A stretch of DNA of 64,000 nt, from contig CAJNOJ010000142.1 in NCBI GenBank assembly GCA_905250025.1, forward strand, positions 43,523 to 107,522, written 5' to 3'. The notes beneath the pieces were generated by a model that saw nothing but the letters and a program-made list of their open reading frames with translations, ran no database searches and was not told the DNA's origin. This stretch comes from Adineta ricciae (Eukaryota; Rotifera; Eurotatoria; Adinetida; Adinetidae). This document shows, piece by piece, positions 32,290 through 44,100 of this stretch. The stretch's first letter is position 1. Every line of letters starts with the position of its first letter. The position numbers were made by a program, and so were the translations under genes.

Positions 32290-33288
32290 TTAGTCTTGAC
32301 GGATATGCGTTTTTGTAGTTGGAACGATACGACGTACTTTTCTGCGCAAAAAATATTCGAACATATTCCTCACTCGACCGCGCAAATTCGGTAAGGTATT
32401 CAAACATGCAAATGGAAATAAAAAGATGATATAGTTCGTGAAAAATGAGGCATATGTACTGTAAGTACTTGCAGCGGAAGATGAAAAACCAACCCGACGA
32501 GCAGTTCCTACCAATACAGGTGGTAAGTAAAAGATATAAAACAGAGCTGTGATTGACAAAAGTTGTATTGCCATCTTTCGATGTTTTCGCCAGTTAACGT
32601 GTCGTCGTAAACGACGTTTCTGCAGAACAACACGCAGAATTAGACTACCACCTCCAAATCCAATCAGAACAGAACACAGTAATCCACCAGATGCATATTC
32701 ATACAATGTAAATGTTGCACTATCATACACACAACTATAATATCCACACATTTCCACAAAATAATAGAATGGCCTGTTGCAATAATTCATCGGAGTGATG
32801 ATCGAATAGAGTACAACACCATAGGTCACAATCAGTATGATTGGTGTGTAGTGAATGAAAAAGCGTCTTCTTCTTGTTGCGATCCAGTTCTCATGAAAAA
32901 TGAGAATGTGTCGCTCAACTGATGCCCATCCAATAAGTTTGGCAGTTGATGTGTACAGTGCTGCATCAAGAATTTTCCATAGGATACAGAATGTTGGTGT
33001 CTGAATCCAAACAATCCTATAGAGAAAAAGGTACATTTGAAAGGGTACGTCGGTTAACTCCCAGATGAGACAAATAATTAGAACAATAGTTAAAGTATGG
33101 TTGTGTAGTCCACGACGAAGTGTTGAATCAAAAAGGTAATGATAGAGCACAAATACAGCACACAGAAGTGAACAGATATTTGAGATGAGAAAGATCCAAT
33201 AACGCGCGACGTGTGGTATAGCAATACCATCATCATAGATAAAAACTTTGACCATACTAATGAGTTGAGGGAGATTTAATGTCAACAT
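32290..33288 (-). CDS. Recombinant GPCR: 5' half of paralogue B fused to 3' half of paralogue A (haplotype 1)
   Basis: 332 residues, one exon, fully open. From the start through about residue 235 it follows B (MLTLNLPQ, MNYC, FVEMCGYY, GGGSLIL, HVNWRK). After FYLPP it follows A (VLVGTARRVGFSSS, FFTNYI, FEYFLRRK, and the IRQD end). The 5' flank matches that of B and the 3' flank matches that of A. Diagnostic bases switch within about 32580-32600. The missing DNA is about 1.66 kb: the 3' half of B, the spacer and the 5' half of A. All seven spans are present, so the fusion is probably a working receptor. Confidence 0.85.
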   Translation of the reverse strand: MLTLNLPQLISMVKVFIYDDGIAIPHVARYWIFLISNICSLLCAVFVLYHYLFDSTLRRGLHNHTLTIVLIICLIWELTDVPFQMYLFLYRIVWIQTPTFCILWKILDAALYTSTAKLIGWASVERHILIFHENWIATRRRRFFIHYTPIILIVTYGVVLYSIITPMNYCNRPFYYFVEMCGYYSCVYDSATFTLYEYASGGLLCSVLIGFGGGSLILRVVLQKRRLRRHVNWRKHRKMAIQLLSITALFYIFYLPPVLVGTARRVGFSSSAASTYSTYASFFTNYIIFLFPFACLNTLPNLRGRVRNMFEYFLRRKVRRIVPTTKTHIRQD

Positions 33289-34050
33289 GTTATTGAGTAT
33301 GTAGAAATATGATGAATGAAAGCATTAAGTGCTATGTTATAAAATATGAAAGGCGTCATAAGTGCTCATTAGTTGGCAACTATTAATATGGTTCTTAAAG
33401 CAGCAAAAATATCAAATACGTGTGCGAAGCGACTGCGTCATAATTGTGATAAAAAATGTTTTCCTTCAATGTATTCCATGACACGAATTGATTTATATAA
33501 AAGTGCACACTTTTACTAGCGACAGTGGGAATGAAGACACTTGCTACTTATTATTGACACAGAAGCTATTTTGACGATCTGCATATTTCACATTACGCTT
33601 TTTTACTTTCAATCCGTAAGGCGCAAGTGCTTGCTGAGCCGCCTTACTAAGGTGTTGATAACGAGTTTGTGCGTACTCTTATATACAAAAGAATGATATT
33701 CTTCGTCGAACATTCTGCTGACATCATTGAGTGCTGTTGAAATGAATGATGTCTATAGGTAGATTGTACGACATGCTTCTAACATGTTTTTATTACTGAA
33801 AGAAATGAAAAACAACGACGAAGACTACAGTGTTGACGAAGAGCGATACTCAACAGAAAGACAATGTTTCATGATCACGAATCATTTCGGCGCCAACGCA
33901 ATAATCGCATATTTTTCGAAATTACCTATTACAATATAAAGTTATTTGGAAAAAACACACAGTTGAATATTAAGGTAATGTAATTATAGAGAAAGAACAG
34001 TAGCATGAATATCTGTAAATCATTTTGATTTTCATTGTAGAAAATCGACT
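33289..34050. other. Intergenic, no gene seen
   Basis: Allelic to 17286-18047. The CRE-like core upstream of the fusion GPCR reads TGACGCC here. Confidence 0.35.
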
Positions 34051-35360
34051 TAGGAACAACTTCCAAACGAGTTTATTCACAAAATCTTTGTACATCTGCA
34101 TTCACACTATGCATTCCATACCTTCCATAATCTTAATATACGATTTTGAAATCTTTTACTTCATGCAAACTGTTTTACACGGCATTAATACGTCATCCAT
34201 GCGCAAACCAGCGTTTGAACGATACTGAAAAGAGAACATCGTTCCGTATGCTCCGCGAGTCAAATCACTACGTGTATCTGAAATCTGTGCATCGTTGCTT
34301 TCTATCATGGCAAACTTTACTCAACTGGGAGGACTTATCGTGCACAATATTAACGATTACTTCGTCGGATCAACTTACAAATTCAGAAGTGCTATTGAAA
34401 ACGATTTTTAATCTGCCCAGATTGACATATTGTCAAATGTTTTTAAACATAAACAAAACAGTATTATCGCCGGTAACAAATCAAGTGAATTCAATGTGAG
34501 TTTCGATGATTTTCAATCGCTGATGGCAAAATATTTTCGTCGAGTCGAAGTTTTACATATCGTAGTAGCTCATTATTGGTTGTCCGCGCGTGTTGCCTTT
34601 GATTATCAACATATATTTTACGTTTTGTATCTTAAACAAAATCGATCATCTTATCAAACTTTAGCTGACAATTTTAATTCAGTATTTTGGATTGAACATA
34701 GATGGCTCTTTGAATATCAGTACAATTCAAATTTCACTGTAGGCATTTTCTTCTTACGAAATTCATCGCATTGTACAAGCGGATAACTATTCTATTTCTA
34801 CTCATGTATACGTTTTCCTCGTGCAAAATAACTTACTTTTCTAGAAACGTTTCGCATTCCTCGTGAGTAATTAGCAAACATGATTCAGCACATTCTTCCT
34901 ATGAATCAATTAACTCAACTAACGTGTTGAACTCTCTCTATCTTTTGAACATATACCGAACGTTCATACATTCAAATTCAAATTCTTATCATTTCGCGCG
35001 GAGTCGAGTTTACTTCAATTGAACAAAATGAACCATTTCAAATTGCGTCGAAAACAAATACAATGATGAAATTGTGTATTGAACAAACGATCCGATTCGA
35101 ACAATTGAAATTGATCACTGCTCTATTTCCTCGACTAAAATATCTTATTAGTGATTTGTATAGAAAAGATTTGAAATTGTTAGCAGAATGTCTATGATCG
35201 AGAAAGTGGAATACTTGTCAACATCTATGTTTACCGGATATGGTGAATGAAAATGAAGATTTAATGAGAGATTTGGAGCCTTTGATTCAAACTAGAAGGC
35301 GTCGTTCGATTTGTTTTGTTAAAGTTATGAACAAAAGTTTGTATTTGTGGTGGTCAAGAC
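34051..35360 (+). pseudogene. Degenerate F-box/LRR-type gene (haplotype 1)
   Basis: Allele of 18048-19440. The first F-box codon is already a stop here (TAG in place of TTG at 34051), the TGA after about 32 codons is shared, and further frameshifts follow. One short stretch present near 18820-18890 on the other haplotype is deleted. Confidence 0.55.
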
Positions 35361-35390
35361 TTATTCTACCGAAGACCGATAAGCAATTTT

Positions 35391-36485
35391 TTATTTGACT
35401 GAATAAAAAGATATTCGTGGATTTTCTAATTTCAAAAGAAAACCTGATGTTTTCAGATGTCGTCTTCTATGTAGATAACGTCCTTGAAGTGTTTTTGTCC
35501 TTTTTTTCAACATGATTGCCAATTCTTCTTTGTACACATTGGATGGCAAAACAAACACTGGAAAGATAAGCATTGGTGGAACGAACGAGATATAGTACTC
35601 GATAAGGAATAACCATGGATCTCGAAAGAAATGATTATACGAGGTAAAGTCAGAATTACTAAAATACAAGGAGAAATCAGCAGATGTTTATTCTGCCAAA
35701 ACTGATCATATACATAGTGGTCGCCCTTTTCTTGTTTACGAGTAAATGATCATTTTCGAGCTAACATGACAATGATGATCATAGCAGAAATTAGATTGAC
35801 AAGAAAAGGAAGATGAGAATGAACCAAGTTAACAATTATATCCACTGTTTATAGAATTGATGTATATTTGACAACGCAACAAGTTTGTTATTCTTCATCG
35901 TCAATGAGATGTCGATGAAATGGTTCATACACTGCTGTGGATATGCTCATTAACAAAATTATCAGAATAATACATTTCGTCATATTTTTACTCTTCTTCC
36001 TGTTAAAGTTGATACCTTTGATCAGAGTTACAGTTCGCTCGATTGTAACACCAGCATTCAACCAATCAACTGTGGTTAAATGTATCCGAAGAAGAGAATC
36101 TAAGGATATACAACTAATAAATGTAAGTAAATCATTGTTTATCGATGTCAAAAAATTGTAGGAGAGCGAAAATCCAAAATTTTAGGATCAGTAAAGTTGT
36201 CAGAACTAAAGAGTCAATGGATGCCACTTGAAGGTAGGTACCGTTACTCATTATTCGACAATTTTCTGCACTGAACGTCATAATCGATAAGCCGCTAGCA
36301 ATAATATTTAAAACAAAGATATTAGTGCTGGTTAATGCAGTTGCTTTTGAATCCCAATCTCTGTTCAGTCCACCATGTGTTGGGCCGTATCTGATGACCA
36401 AGAATATAATTCTCCGAGCTTTGTGCGAGTCGGCGATGTAAATAACGGCGGCAAATTCGACCTTGTTATTACTTATTCTAACCAT
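35391..36485 (-). pseudogene. GPCR-C, inactivated allele (haplotype 1)
   Basis: Homologous to 19475-20596 but broken. There is a 25-base deletion near 35620 (frameshift before TM7), with the repeated CTCGAA at its edges suggesting microhomology. A CAA-to-TAA nonsense change lies near 35850, an in-frame 6-base deletion near 35890, and a small insertion near 36147 shifts frame between TM2 and TM3. No single frame covers more than a third of the receptor. Confidence 0.75.
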
Positions 36486-36912
36486 AATAATTTTGGAATA
36501 CTATTCAACAACGCTGCTAACCAATTTCTCACTCAAATCTCGTATGATACCGATAAGGAACCAATCTCAGCACTGATTGCCGATCTTAATTACGATAAGA
36601 AATTAGATATTCTCATAGTCAATCGTAAATCTCACAGTATCGGTATCTATTTCAATAATAGTCATAAACCTGAATTTCCTTCCGTAACTTACTCGACACA
36701 AATTGAATCCGATTTTTGTTGGCGTCGCTCATGTCAATGACGATGATCAAGTCGACATTATTATTCTGCACGACCAAAGTATCGGCGTTCTGTTTACTCA
36801 TTGTCGACCATCATGGTCAAATCTTAGTTCTCAAATGATATTGTATAAAGAAATTTACTTCAAAATATCATTAGACGACGGCATTGGTTATCTCCGGCAA
36901 ATCGACTTATAG
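36375..36912 (+). pseudogene. FG-GAP/VCBS-repeat fragment (haplotype 1)
   Basis: Allele of 20483-20965 with the same frameshift near 36718. Calcium-loop repeats VGDVNNGGKFDLVI, ADLNYDKKLDILIV and AHVNDDDQVDIIIL are readable. The first has lost an Asp (NNGGK for NNDGK). Confidence 0.55.
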
Positions 36913-37056
36913 TTTCCCCATTCAACTCAAAACGTCGGTTGAAGGTGCGAGTGAAAGTGAATCTCTAAATTTTGTAGTTGAAACTTGAAGACAATATCGA
37001 ATTCAGCTTTATTAAAAATACGAAGGAGCTCCGTATCGAACTGCAGAAAAAAAAAG

Positions 37057-39231
37057 TTATTTATTAGCGAATATGTTCGTGAGTCCTCCACGTAGCTCAA
37101 TGGCCTCTTTCGACCTGTTCTTTTTTCGTTTCTGAACAATATAAATACCAGCTGAAGACAAAACAACAATAATAACTGTTAAAGGAATCATTATTGCCAA
37201 AATTGTTTTCCATTTGCCATCATCCTTTGGTGCTGCTCCTAATGTAGTGACGATAGTTGTCAGCGCAACGGATGTTGTCGATTCTTCTGTTTTCGTGGTA
37301 GTCGTTACTTTGGTTGTAGTTGCTGTCATAGATGTTGTGGTTGTTGTAGCTGGGCTTGTAGTTGTCGTAGGTATTGTAGTTGGGCTTGTAGTTGTCGTAG
37401 GTATTGTAGTTGGGATCGTAGTTGTCATAGGTATTGTAGTTATTATAGTAGTGATCGGTATAGTACTGTCCATAGTTGTAAAACTTGTACTTGACAACGA
37501 TAGCGTTGATGACATAGTTGTACTACTAGTCGGAAATGCACAAGACGCATCGATGTTCATACACTCTTGACTTAATTCGTCGATAATCGATTGATTCGAT
37601 AAACAGATCGGTGGCACTCTCATTTGAAGTATGTTTCTCATCATAAATACAAAACAGTTGCATGGGTGATCGTTGTCAAGTAGTAAAATAGTATGATTAA
37701 GTACTTGAAATACTGGTTTAAATAAACAATAATCATTATTAGTAAAATTAATACCCATGACAGTAACCATAAATTGTCTCATTTGACCTTGAACTGCCGA
37801 GTCGTTATAATTTCTAGGTTGATATAACCAGAATTTGTCTGTTTTTGGTGTTCCAGATAGATCTAAGTTGTATAATATATCTGTATGTTTAAAAAGAAAC
37901 CAATTGATTTCTAATAAATTCGTGCAATTCTTTAATAGTAAATTCGTCAATGTCGATGTAATATGTTCAAGAAACGAATTTGTTTGATTTTTACGTTTGA
38001 AGTCTTCGTCATAGACTATTTTTGTTGTTTCCAGTGACGAGAATGGATTTGATGACAAATCCAAATGTTTCACCTTGGTTGCCTTAAAAGTCAACGGATG
38101 AATCGAGCCAATATGATTCGAACTCAAATCAATTATTTCCAACTGATGTGCATTTTGAAATGAATCCTCATATAAGCCTCTAATCTGATTACAACATAAT
38201 TGCAGTGTGTTCAAATGCGTTAGATTTCGGATCGGATCAAAATCATGGAGTAAATTATTCGATAAAACCAGTGTCGTCAATGATTGATTCAATGGATTTA
38301 GAAACGATTTTTTTTCATTATGGATGGTTACAGTTTCCAGGGAAGTCAAATGATTATCATTCAATGTTAATATGGTTAAATGCAGTTCAGCAAAAGCTTC
38401 GTGTGATATTCGTTTCATTTGGTTATACGATAAGTTTAGTCGAAGTAAACGAGTTAAATTTATAAATGTATTCGCATGGATTTCTTCGATCAAGTTCTCG
38501 TGTAAATCAATGTCAGTTAATCCAGTGAATTTAGCCAATGATGGGACATGAACGAGTTTGTTGGAAGATAAGTCTAACTTAGTTAATGAGTTCGAAAGAC
38601 TTTGAATAAGAAGGTCAACATTTGTCAACGAAGATTTTTTTATTTCAACTTCCTGAATCGTTAATGATAATGGCTCATTTTGGATCAGTTGAATATTGTT
38701 ACAGTTTACAATACTAAGTCCTGAAATATTTGCACGCTCAAATGCTTTTAGATTGAGTTGATATGTCTGTTGTTGTTGTCCATCCACAATGAGAATTTGA
38801 TGGTACTTTGACTGGCCAAATGCATGATCAGCAAGCTGGAAATTTCCTGGTGAATTAAAGGTTAAAGAAATATGTGTTTCTGAATAGTTACTCAACATTT
38901 GAAACGTATTTTCAGCTATCTCATCAACACCATTCGTAAATCGGAATTGCAAACTATTAAGCGAAGAAAATCTTGATCGAAAGTTTGTGAACGTATCAGG
39001 TGTTAAACGGGTAATGTTAATAAAATCAAATATATAGCTCTCATATTCAGGAGACGAAAACGTTAACCAATCGATAGAAGTGTCGTTGCTTGCCTGACTT
39101 TGAACACAAGTGACTGAGCCTGTACCACTTTGACAATGGCAAATGATGATGGGATTATTGAGACAAAGAGTGTCTGATTTGCTGTTCGAAATCAGCGAAA
39201 CAACGAGAACCATCAACCATAAGAGAAACAT
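37057..39231 (-). CDS. LRR single-span membrane protein (haplotype 1)
   Basis: 724 residues, allele of 21166-23304. Signal peptide, Cys caps, LRRs, span and basic tail are all present. The Thr/Pro stalk is longer because of a 30-bp repeat expansion (37351-37440). The LRR region differs by scattered conservative changes only. Confidence 0.87.
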   Translation of the reverse strand: MFLLWLMVLVVSLISNSKSDTLCLNNPIIICHCQSGTGSVTCVQSQASNDTSIDWLTFSSPEYESYIFDFINITRLTPDTFTNFRSRFSSLNSLQFRFTNGVDEIAENTFQMLSNYSETHISLTFNSPGNFQLADHAFGQSKYHQILIVDGQQQQTYQLNLKAFERANISGLSIVNCNNIQLIQNEPLSLTIQEVEIKKSSLTNVDLLIQSLSNSLTKLDLSSNKLVHVPSLAKFTGLTDIDLHENLIEEIHANTFINLTRLLRLNLSYNQMKRISHEAFAELHLTILTLNDNHLTSLETVTIHNEKKSFLNPLNQSLTTLVLSNNLLHDFDPIRNLTHLNTLQLCCNQIRGLYEDSFQNAHQLEIIDLSSNHIGSIHPLTFKATKVKHLDLSSNPFSSLETTKIVYDEDFKRKNQTNSFLEHITSTLTNLLLKNCTNLLEINWFLFKHTDILYNLDLSGTPKTDKFWLYQPRNYNDSAVQGQMRQFMVTVMGINFTNNDYCLFKPVFQVLNHTILLLDNDHPCNCFVFMMRNILQMRVPPICLSNQSIIDELSQECMNIDASCAFPTSSTTMSSTLSLSSTSFTTMDSTIPITTIITTIPMTTTIPTTIPTTTTSPTTIPTTTTSPATTTTTSMTATTTKVTTTTKTEESTTSVALTTIVTTLGAAPKDDGKWKTILAIMIPLTVIIVVLSSAGIYIVQKRKKNRSKEAIELRGGLTNIFANK
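37351..37440. repeat. Three 30-bp units in the LRR-protein stalk (one unit in the other haplotype)
   Basis: Units start at 37351, 37381 and 37411 with TGGG-TYGTAGTTGTC patterns and encode a Thr/Pro/Ser decapeptide on the minus strand. The other haplotype has a single unit (21484-21513). It is an in-frame coding minisatellite that differs between haplotypes. Confidence 0.82.
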
Positions 39232-39475
39232 TTATGTAAGTAAAAAGTTCTTGTGATGTGTAACTACGTGTATCTTTGCTTGTTATCTGTTACAATGCAT
39301 GTTTATTATTAGGTTTGTTACGATGCATCCACCTTTCTGCTTTGTGCGAAGCATTGATAGAGGTAGATAATATATAGCAACTATCGCTTAATTTTTCTCT
39401 GTGAGAAACGAAACTAATCAAACTGCGGAGGCTATCTCTAGAATTTTATTCGTTCACTTTTTATACTGTTTATAT

Positions 39476-41188
39476 TTAACATTCACATAAACCAATGTCA
39501 TCGATGATTAGGTCGTTTCCGGCGTAGCTGTTACAATTCGATATCATTATTAGCATGACAGAAGTACTTGGCGCAACGAATGATATTCCATGTTTGCTCC
39601 AAGTGATACTGGCATATTCAGGTATATCACTAGAGTTTCTTTGAGCGATCAAACTATTGTCTGGTGTCACAGCTCGAACTTCAAACAGTATGTTCGGCAG
39701 AACAGACCACTCTGGCTTGTTTAAATTGGCTGCATACATCGAAAATTCATAGACTTTGCCGACAGTTAAGTTATCAATCGTTTTGTTAAAATACATTCCA
39801 GGATATGTTAATGCATTCACAACATACATATATCCACCGTTTTCACCAGCTGTATGATCTTTCTTTACGACAAGCCAATAAAAAGTTTCAGGAAGAGCAT
39901 TGGCAATAACAAAATAACCATCACTTGGTGTTCCTGAAAACAGTTGTATGTGTTCTGTTGTGAAGCCGAAATCAGCCGGGGTTTTGTTCGAATACTGATC
40001 AAAACCGTATCCGAATGTGATCAAGAAGTTTTCAGTTCCATTTGTTGAATTTGTACCATTGAGGTCAATGGTACAAAGGCATTTATTTGCTGAATTGTAT
40101 GTCACTGAATGAAATGTAAAAATGTGATTTTTGCGTGTAAAATAAAAAATCATTCACCTGCCGTTGTCGGGATTGTGCTAGTCGTTGGTTCGCGTGTAAT
40201 GCTGATTATTGTAGTAGCTAAAATTCAGAGTATTCATTGTAGTGTATTCAATCAAATCTTTATCTGTACGATGAATGACAATGGTTTCTTAAGCATTACT
40301 ATTACCTACGCTGGTAGCAAGATAGTGTTGCTTCAACCTGTACGTCACTACTAATAGTTCGCACAATCTCGACACAATTTTGTTTTATGAGGAAAAATTC
40401 AGTTGTTTGATAAGAAAAAGTTAGAGGTTAAATGCGGTCTGTTATTTAACAAAAACACTTACTAGTGCTCGCATTGAGAAAGTAGCAGAACTGAATCGGA
40501 ACTAAACGATAATCACCGTTCGCTATTTGTAGAGTGACTCTTAAAGCGAAACTAAAACACATTTCGATAGATCTTTTTATATGGGCTATATAAGTTTCTT
40601 TGCAACTGTCAGTTTTGCAAACAGAACTAGGAAACTTTTGAATATGAAGCTTGATTGTCAATAAGCCACATTTCTGACTTTTCACAATAATTTTGTCAAG
40701 AACAATGTCACACGATAAATCAACACTAAAATTAGCAACAGCAAAACTTATATCAAAACGAAGTGATAATAAATTCGACAAACAAACCCTGTGTATTGCT
40801 TCATCTCATTGGTATTGGTACTCGAAGTGAAATTGTCGATCAAGAAAATGGATTGAACTTGAACATATTCTGTTGAAATGCCGAGATATTTGTTTATCTG
40901 TACATTGAGAATTTACGTGAATATTATTTGATTGAATGAATGTTCACTTACTTGATCAATCATCGCGTCATAGTTTGTAATTTGCGTGATGTCGATGTTG
41001 GATAGACCAACAGCAAATGCTGTGTGTATAATTTGTTCACCTAAAACAAACATAATCAAAATTTAACAAAGTAGTCTTGCATCTGAAAGACTTTTGTCAC
41101 TACTATCAGAATTGTTTGTCGTTGATAAACAACCGGAAATAATCAATAAAAGAATAGGACTGATAATCAAAGCAAGATGGTTCTGCAT
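39476..41188 (-). CDS. Secreted Cys-containing protein with Thr linker and carbohydrate-binding-like domain (complete)
   Basis: Six inferred exons on the minus strand: 41104-41188, 40952-41040, 40788-40897, 40463-40725, 40158-40217 and 39476-40104. Phases close to 411 residues plus stop. Residues 1-22 are a signal peptide (MQNHLALIISPILLLIISG). A middle domain of about 160 residues has paired Cys (KCGLL, VCKTDSCKE, MCFSF, QFCYF). A linker TTISITREPTTSTIPTT has its own 60-bp exon. The last 210 residues resemble a jelly-roll carbohydrate-binding module: DGYFVIANA, GKVYEFSMYAANLN, and NDLIIDDIGLC. Not assigned to a named family. The intron at 40218-40462 is long for this locus (245 bp). Confidence 0.65.
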
Positions 41189-44100
41189 ACCGATTTTTAT
41201 ATAGTAGAACACGCAATATAGTTTGACTTTTTATATTCGTTTTTCGATCACATGCGTTTATCAAACATTGAATAGGCGTTCAAACCCAAGGTGCGTGATT
41301 TCTTCGGTAATAAACTATTACTACCTAGGAAAAATATAATATTTATTTTGATTGGTGATCAACTTTCAAAATCATAAGTCGGAACAAGACACTATCCCAT
41401 GTCGAATGTTCCGGTGTCCGGATCCCGAGGGAACTTGCAGGAAAGAAGCGAGAAAGTCATTGGAACCTGCAGGAAAGCACCGGAAATCGCTGGAACATGG
41501 AAGCAGTATTCCGAGCGGAAATTTTCGGATTTTTTTCCGGTGAATTCCAGCCAATTTCCTGTGGTTTCCAGCAGGAACCGACTGGCACCTGCCCGTACTA
41601 TTCGACTTGGGCCTTTATAAATACAAAAGAAGCAGAAACCAGAGGAATCGTACCTTTCGAAAGGATCAATCAATACAACATTGTTAATCACAAATTTTCG
41701 TAAGGGTGTAGAGAATATCACAGACTATCATATGCGTGTTTCTTGTCCGTACTGACAGTAGGATTTAATAGTATTGTATTGAAAATAGCATATCGAACTT
41801 TATTTGTATATGATAATATTCTGATAAAAATACATGTATATCGTTGAGAAAACTTTGTGCTGGCGAATGCAATTGTACAAGTTTTTGAAGACGTAAATCG
41901 ATGCATCTTGATACACTCTTTCACGAGAGACCGCTCTCGAAATTATCTACGGCGTTGATCCATTTGGTATCGCCTAGATATCTACCCCATTAATCCTGTG
42001 ATACGGACGACAGAAAATCTTGGTACTGGGTACCATCAGATACTTTTAATACCAACAAACGATAGCCCAACATCAATAGTATTCCTGGTAACAAAATCAC
42101 GGTTCTATCATCTATGGCTCGTAAGATATTCAAAACTTACGAAGGGTCGTTGCACAAGAGAAGTGATCGAAATGATTGTTACTCGTGACACTTGTAACGC
42201 TTATATCTCCTGAAAAGCTTATTCTTTCGAGCTGAAATTTTGGATTTATTCTTAACATGTCGTGGCTTACCTACTGTAAAAACATCAGCCAAATCGGAGA
42301 TGGTCGTTACGCAAGGTTATGCTAAATTGGGCGTGGCTTACGTGCAGTGCCTTAAATGCAGTTCACTTGGTGTATCCAACTTGATACCCATATCTATGTG
42401 TCTTGCGAAGCTGAGGAATATGAGTGAATTTGAGGTTTTCAGCCCCATCCTCACCCACACCCTATGAATCGATGATTGTGTTAAGATGTGGTTACTTTTT
42501 TGCGCTTATCTATAACTGCAACTTTTTTATCGCAGCAGCGCGCAACTGCGTCGCAATCGAGAACATGGATAAAATAGAAGAAACACTCTATTATATTTCC
42601 TATATCTTTTGAAAAGATTTTCGCCCATGCTGAATAAAGCAATTTGTCTTTTGAAATAAAGAAACAACTGGCAAGCATTTATAAGAAAATTGATTTTGCT
42701 CCGCATGACGTTGTTTGTTTTGACTGCATAAAAATCATGGATTGCGTGATTCGAATTTTCATACAGAAACACATTTCATTGTATAACCAAGTGATTCATT
42801 TTTCAAAAAAGAAATTCAACGTTTTTTAGCATAATGAGTAATAGTCTTAAACTTGTAACTTGAATTCAATTGAAACATAACGGTACAATTCAAATTTCCA
42901 ATATAGTGTAAAACTTTCAGGCGATTTATAACCACTTGTGCATGAAATGGTTGAGCGTCGCGGAATTCTCTATTCGATACAATAGTAAATTAAACAATAA
43001 TACCATCTCTAATTTATTAAAAAATATCAATATGTAGTCGTAGTTTATAACATAAAAGTTGACGATAGTTTCGTTCGATGCTCTTATATCTAATTATACC
43101 AGCGTTTTTATTAAAGTGCAAGAACTGAATGAAAATGCTTTTTCTTTTCTTTTTGATATGCAGGTAACATCTGTTATGATGAAAAAAAGTATTGGGTATA
43201 GAAACTGCTCTACAGTATGTTTTCTTACTTTTTCATGGGAGCAATACTCATGCAGTTTACACATCAATGACCACAGAAGCAAAGGAATAATAACGTTTTG
43301 TACTCGTCGAGATTTAATCTTAACTTATCTATATTTTTTTGTTGTGCGTAAAAAACGTAACAAAAAGGTACTCTTAGTCATCTACGCGCAATATGATTGC
43401 TTTGTTGTTTCTTTTTGCTAAAAAAGCCGTTGATTTATGCATCAGTGATCAAAGCGAAAAAAGAATGATAAAAGCTGTTGGAAACTCGCAATTTGATTCG
43501 TTGTTTTTTTCATTTGATTATACGCACAGGTATTACGTTCATTTTTTTCTCCCTATATCTCGATCCGTTATAGACATTCTTTCTATGTAACTACCACGAC
43601 ACTTCTTGCATAATTAAAAAATTCATTAAAATATTTTATATCTGTTAGAAATCCTTTCCTACGTATATGCCCTGTTTATTGAGTTTCTGCGATAGCTACG
43701 ATCACCAAATTTTCCCGAAGCTCCTGTAAGTAGCGTGGAATGCGGACGGAATGTGAGGATGAGAATTCATCTAGGTAATTCTGGGATACCTAACGTCATC
43801 AGGTTTTTCAGAGTGCTGCCACCATTAATAGGCGAAGAAAGGGGATGGCTAGGCGAAATTTCGACCAAAGCATATCAGAATTAAATTTGTGCTGATTTTC
43901 TCGAAATACAGCGAATTTATTATGATTCTAAGATCAATCATTCCGTATCTATAGCTGTTTGGTCTAAATATAAAAATCGAAGGTGCCTACTCTATATAAA
44001 GGCCAGATGAGTTTACAAATTACTTAAAAATTTAATCGGCTGGTTTCTGAACAGCTTCTGTCTGAAAGTATTGTCTTTAAAATCCATGCTTCTTCACTTA

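Noticed and set aside
3625-40718. Real tandem segmental duplication of a gene cluster
   Set aside because: Edges fall exactly on single Ns and the outer parts fit together with a 67-base gap; allelic haplotypes explain this more simply. Kept open only until reads are mapped.
41392-41721. Overlapping open frames on both strands of the GC-rich island
   Set aside because: They arise from low stop-codon density in GC-rich repeats; translations show no domain or signal.
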